The notes beneath the pieces are model-generated. The model was given only the letters and a program-made list of their open reading frames with translations. It did no database searches and had not been told where the DNA came from. This document shows, in pieces, positions 31,559 to 33,753 of a stretch of DNA of 33,753 nt; the stretch's first letter is position 1, and each line of letters starts with the position of its first letter. The translations under genes and the position numbers were made by a program. The stretch comes from a virus: IMG/VR virus record IMGVR_UViG_3300047297_000133, positions 1-33,753 of that record. One strand, given 5' to 3'.

Positions 31559-31705
31559 TTAATCAATAAACTGCTCACACTGATACACTGGAATAAATAT
31601 AAACCAATACGTAACCACTCTATATAATGCGTTCTCTTTGTAGTTTTCATTCTTTCCCCTAAATATCTTTTTTACTTTTGTTTTAATTGTTTTTCTGATT
31701 ATCAT
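31559..31705 (-). CDS. Small basic/hydrophobic protein between ninB and ninG
   Basis: 48 aa: residues 1-22 strongly basic (IIRKTIKTKVKKIFRGK), then an aromatic and hydrophobic segment (VVTYWFIFIPVY). GGTGA lies about six bases before the ATG, just after the ninB stop. It fills the only gap between ninB and ninG. No family recognised. Confidence 0.55.
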   Translation of the reverse strand: MIIRKTIKTKVKKIFRGKNENYKENALYRVVTYWFIFIPVYQCEQFID

Positions 31706-31714
31706 ATCTTCACC

Positions 31715-32161
31715 CTATTGTTGTGCTTGTTTGTATGATTCATATTCTTTAAGTGCTTTCTCGCTCCAAGGTACGCCATGCAATGAGCCGAATGCGTATG
31801 TAATCTCGATCAACTCGCTAAACTCTCGCACTTTCATCTCGCTAGTGCTGCGCCCAAATACAAAAAATCCATTGCCGTTTGCGTTAGGTACTATTTCAGA
31901 CTCGCCCATCTCGCTGCTTAGAAATTCTTTCCAGAATCTTGGACACCGCTTTTTTCCATACCACTCTAAGTGCAAACTAATATCCGTCCACAATGGCCAG
32001 CCTTTTTTATTCTGCGCAATAGTTCGCTTTTCTTCGTAGCGTTCAATAGTTATCTGTACCGCACCACCTTCTAGCCCTTTGTTTACAAGGTTAAATACCC
32101 ATTCTAAAATGGATTTAAGTTGAATTGTTCCGTCGATTATCTTTATATGTTGATTTGCCAT
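31715..32161 (-). CDS. ninB: NinB-like recombination protein
   Basis: 148 aa with the NinB pattern: ITIERYEEKRTIAQNKKGW, then LHLEWYGKKRCPRFWKEFL, then STSEMKVREFSELIEITYAFG. NinB is a ssDNA-binding recombination mediator of the lambda nin region. The ribosome site is weak (AAGG at 12 bases), and an AT-only stretch lies upstream. Normal length for the family. Confidence 0.85.
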   Translation of the reverse strand: MANQHIKIIDGTIQLKSILEWVFNLVNKGLEGGAVQITIERYEEKRTIAQNKKGWPLWTDISLHLEWYGKKRCPRFWKEFLSSEMGESEIVPNANGNGFFVFGRSTSEMKVREFSELIEITYAFGSLHGVPWSEKALKEYESYKQAQQ

Positions 32162-32210
32162 TGTTATTTTTTACCTTAACTATCATATAAATAATTATAT
32201 CATAAAAACA

Positions 32211-32369
32211 TCAATTTACGCTCATGTAACATAGCCTAGCCGCGTATCTCTGCGCCTTTGCTCGCATCATAATCACGCTTCCTGATTGTGTTAGCCATCC
32301 TCTTTTTTCTTCGCTGAATCTTACCGCTGTGTTGTTTAGTATTATGTCTAGTCTGTGTTTGCGTCTCAT
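32211..32369 (-). CDS. Hypothetical basic 52-aa protein
   Basis: Very basic (MRRKHRLDIILNN at the start; KAQRYAARL near the end), so possibly a nucleic-acid-binding peptide. The ATG overlaps the stop of the 37-aa gene (ATGA). Its N-terminus recalls small nin-region proteins but the rest does not match one I know. A further short frame inside it lacks a ribosome site. Confidence 0.5.
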   Translation of the reverse strand: MRRKHRLDIILNNTAVRFSEEKRGWLTQSGSVIMMRAKAQRYAARLCYMSVN

Positions 32370-32479
32370 TTTGCCCAATCTCTACTAAAATCATCGGTTT
32401 TGTATTTTGGCTCGATTAAAACTAAGCCATAATGATCTGCCCACATCAAAAACCAATCTAAACGCTCAAAATAAGTCAT
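32366..32479 (-). CDS. Hypothetical 37-aa protein
   Basis: MTYFERLDWFLMWADHYG at the start; mostly helical and acidic. AAAGGA is about nine bases before the ATG, within the end of the upstream gene, and the stop is shared with the next start (ATGA). Short but well placed. No family recognised. Confidence 0.5.
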   Translation of the reverse strand: MTYFERLDWFLMWADHYGLVLIEPKYKTDDFSRDWAK

Positions 32480-32630
32480 AATTTTTTATCCTTTCGATTA
32501 TTGAATATACCCATTTGGAAAAATCTCTATCAGAAACTGGAGCTACGCAATTAATCTTGCATCCATTGCATAACTTAAATTTATTACAGTGATCTATTAC
32601 AAATTCAGGTATTTTTATATTTTCTTTCAT
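32466..32630 (-). CDS. Cys-rich 54-aa protein
   Basis: Starts at ATG 32630 in a TGATG overlap with the preceding stop; a longer frame begins at 32672 inside that gene. The middle has HCNKFKLCNGCKINC, a likely zinc-binding knuckle, and the end is helical. Typical of nin-region accessory proteins but not assigned. Confidence 0.55.
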   Translation of the reverse strand: MKENIKIPEFVIDHCNKFKLCNGCKINCVAPVSDRDFSKWVYSIIERIKNYDLF

Positions 32631-32773
32631 CAATAAACCCTCATTACTTTTGCACCCAAAGACTTTCTGCATTCTTTTAGCGCCTGTATTGCGTCGATCA
32701 GATCAATTGCTATCATCGTTCCGCCTTTTCCATTAACGCAGTAGAAATGCCATGCACGCTTAATTTCTATCAT
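32630..32773 (-). CDS. Hypothetical 47-aa protein
   Basis: Starts in an ATGA overlap with the P-like gene, with GGAG about eight bases upstream, and ends in a TGATG overlap. The sequence is MIEIKRAWHFYCVNGKGG then a helix with AIDLIDAIQALKE. No family recognised; coupling at both ends supports translation. Confidence 0.6.
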   Translation of the reverse strand: MIEIKRAWHFYCVNGKGGTMIAIDLIDAIQALKECRKSLGAKVMRVY

Positions 32774-33327
32774 TTCAATCTCTCCAGTTTAGCCAAATCA
32801 TCAAGCTCGGCCTGTGTTAGTTGTTTTGGCTGTTCTGGCTCTTCGAACATTGCCAGCAGTCTTGAAGCCTCTTTTCTGCCCAGCTCAATTCGTTTTTCTT
32901 TCTCTTCGGGCGATTCAACTGGAATAGGTAAAAATAACTGATGCGCTCTATCGCGTTTAACAGCCTCATCCATCAACGCTAAAATTGCGGGGATATTTGG
33001 CTCACGAAAGATTTTATTTTCTCTCTCCGGCGAAATGGCGAGGCTTGCAAGCATCTTCAAAGCCACGTCTATCTGATCGCGTGAAAACTTTCCAATTTGC
33101 TTTGCATATTCACGCTTGGCGAAATCAGCTTCTTTCAAGCTTGGGTAAACCAGATAAAACGCACCCGCATACAGAACAACAAGTTTTGCAAACAAGTACC
33201 CAGTCACATCTCGCTCGTGATCACTAAAAGTTTGTTGCTTTTGAGTAGTCTGTGAGTCCGTCGAAGAGTTCCGCCCGTTGCTCACCGTAAGATTTTTTAC
33301 CAGTTGATCCAATTCCACTTTTTGCAT
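32770..33327 (-). CDS. Replication protein P-like helicase loader
   Basis: 185 aa. The core (LFAKLVVLYAGAFYLVY, LKEADFAKREYAKQIGKF, SRDQIDVALKMLAS, EPNIPAILALM) has the pattern of lambda P-family loaders. GAGAGG lies six bases before the ATG. The gene overlaps the O-like gene by 104 bases in another frame. It would recruit host DnaB to the origin bound by the O-like protein. The N-terminal 40 residues are polar and variable. Confidence 0.65.
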   Translation of the reverse strand: MQKVELDQLVKNLTVSNGRNSSTDSQTTQKQQTFSDHERDVTGYLFAKLVVLYAGAFYLVYPSLKEADFAKREYAKQIGKFSRDQIDVALKMLASLAISPERENKIFREPNIPAILALMDEAVKRDRAHQLFLPIPVESPEEKEKRIELGRKEASRLLAMFEEPEQPKQLTQAELDDLAKLERLK

Positions 33328-33753
33328 TTTCTGCCTCTCGTCTTATCCAGTTACGCCAAGTTGCTAACCAATTTTGCTTTGTTGCGTCTTTTCCGCTTTT
33401 AGCAATCCAGTAATCTTTGAACTTGTGCGCTATTTGTTTCAGTCTTGGGCGAAGATCAATATTTAATTCATTGCAAATTAGTACGGCGGCATCCCAGTAT
33501 TCTTGGGTGGGTTCCCAGTCTTCTTGTAATCGAGTAGATTTTTTAACAGGTTTAACAATTTCTTTCGATGGAGCCGCTTGCGGCGTAATAAGCTCTTTAC
33601 TAGTTTCTAGTTCATAGTTATTAGTTTCTAGTTCATAGTTATTAGTTTCTAGTTCATAGTTATTAGTTAATAGTTTATAGTTATTAGTTAATAGTTTATA
33701 GTTAGCTTTCGATGTGGTTTCTTCTGGGTTAGCTAAAATAACCACCTTGGTTT
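33224..33753 (-). CDS. DnaT/O-like replication protein, cut by the window edge
   Basis: Open across the right edge; the visible C-terminal part has the DnaT-like ssDNA-binding pattern DWEPTQEYWDAA, then LRPRLKQIAHKFKDYW, then WLATWRNWIRREAE. Before it is a low-complexity Asn/Tyr/Glu/Leu/Thr heptapeptide region encoded by the 33601-33705 repeat. The DNA-binding N-terminus lies outside. The gene order O-like then P-like matches lambda-type replication modules. Confidence 0.7.
   Translation of the reverse strand, partial: TKVVILANPEETTSKANYKLLTNNYKLLTNNYELETNNYELETNNYELETSKELITPQAAPSKEIVKPVKKSTRLQEDWEPTQEYWDAAVLICNELNIDLRPRLKQIAHKFKDYWIAKSGKDATKQNWLATWRNWIRREAENAKSGIGSTGKKSYGEQRAELFDGLTDYSKATNF
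33601..33705. repeat. Tandem 21-bp repeats made of fifteen 7-bp TAGTTNN units
   Basis: Three identical 21-bp units (33601-33663; TAGTTTC-TAGTTCA-TAGTTAT) are followed by two variant units (33664-33705; TAGTTAA-TAGTTTA-TAGTTAT or -TAG). Every seventh base restarts TAGTT, fifteen times without a break. The array lies inside the O-like gene, the position of lambda-type origin iterons, and encodes a heptapeptide-repeat stretch. Confidence 0.85.

Noticed and set aside
32194-32199. TATAAT on the minus strand before ninB as a promoter
   Set aside because: No -35-like sequence lies at 15-19 bases; in AT-only DNA such a hexamer is expected by chance.
32211-32369. NinE assignment for the 52-aa basic protein
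   Set aside because: Only the first few basic residues resemble NinE; the conserved downstream parts are missing.
33601-33705. CRISPR array reading of the repeats
   Set aside because: The repeats are contiguous with no unique spacers, and lie inside a coding frame.

Overview
The window is most of a tailed, short-tailed (podovirus-type, P22-like) bacteriophage or prophage genome. Evidence is a complete head and packaging block (small and large terminase, long portal, scaffold, HK97-fold coat), a gp4/gp10-type tail completion pair, three consecutive DNA-ejection-type proteins instead of a long tail-tube or tape-measure block, and lambda-like replication and nin genes (DnaT/O-like, P-like loader, NinB, NinG). 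The nin genes and overall gene style point to a gammaproteobacterial host. The sequence is moderately AT-rich. No integrase, repressor or endolysin gene was recognised, so lifestyle cannot be decided here.

Layout. (1) 1-4486, plus strand: about 18 tightly packed genes for small proteins, nearly all of unknown function (RMF-like, membrane, zinc-ribbon). Embedded at 925-2041 is an array of integron attC-like sites that delimit four small gene cassettes. (2) 4483-25528, minus strand, read right to left: terS, terL, portal, small ORF, GroES-like co-chaperonin, scaffold, virion proteins, coat, two intrinsic terminators, structural and connector genes, gp4-like, gp10-like, cupin-like, three ejection-type proteins, then tail-fibre, fibre-assembly and DUF4376 genes. 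(3) 25673-26860, plus strand: one surface/beta-helix-type gene with its own promoter, isolated between minus-strand genes. (4) 26862-30236, minus strand: two large virion-surface-type proteins and a probable lysis area (holin-like and coiled-coil/membrane proteins). (5) 30249-33753, minus strand: the early/replication operon, O-like (cut by the window edge), P-like, then a chain of genes of 37-54 codons joined by ATGA, TAATG or TGATG overlaps, with NinB and NinG.

How it works together. The minus-strand block has the lambda-like order: replication, nin, lysis, terminase, head, tail. A sigma70-type promoter with two overlapping palindromes at 30765-30792 can restart transcription after the nin genes. 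Strong hairpin terminators follow the coat gene and the next gene, which should give graded amounts of virion proteins.

The most unusual feature is the attC-like array. Three full sites share 5-nt central spacers and extrahelical bases at the same positions, and each site's outer box matches the inner-end box of its neighbour, as expected for true cassettes. All sites lie on the minus strand while all cassette ORFs lie on the plus strand, and no integron integrase is visible. The second notable structure is a run of fifteen 7-bp units (TAGTTNN) inside the O-like gene, a candidate replication origin.
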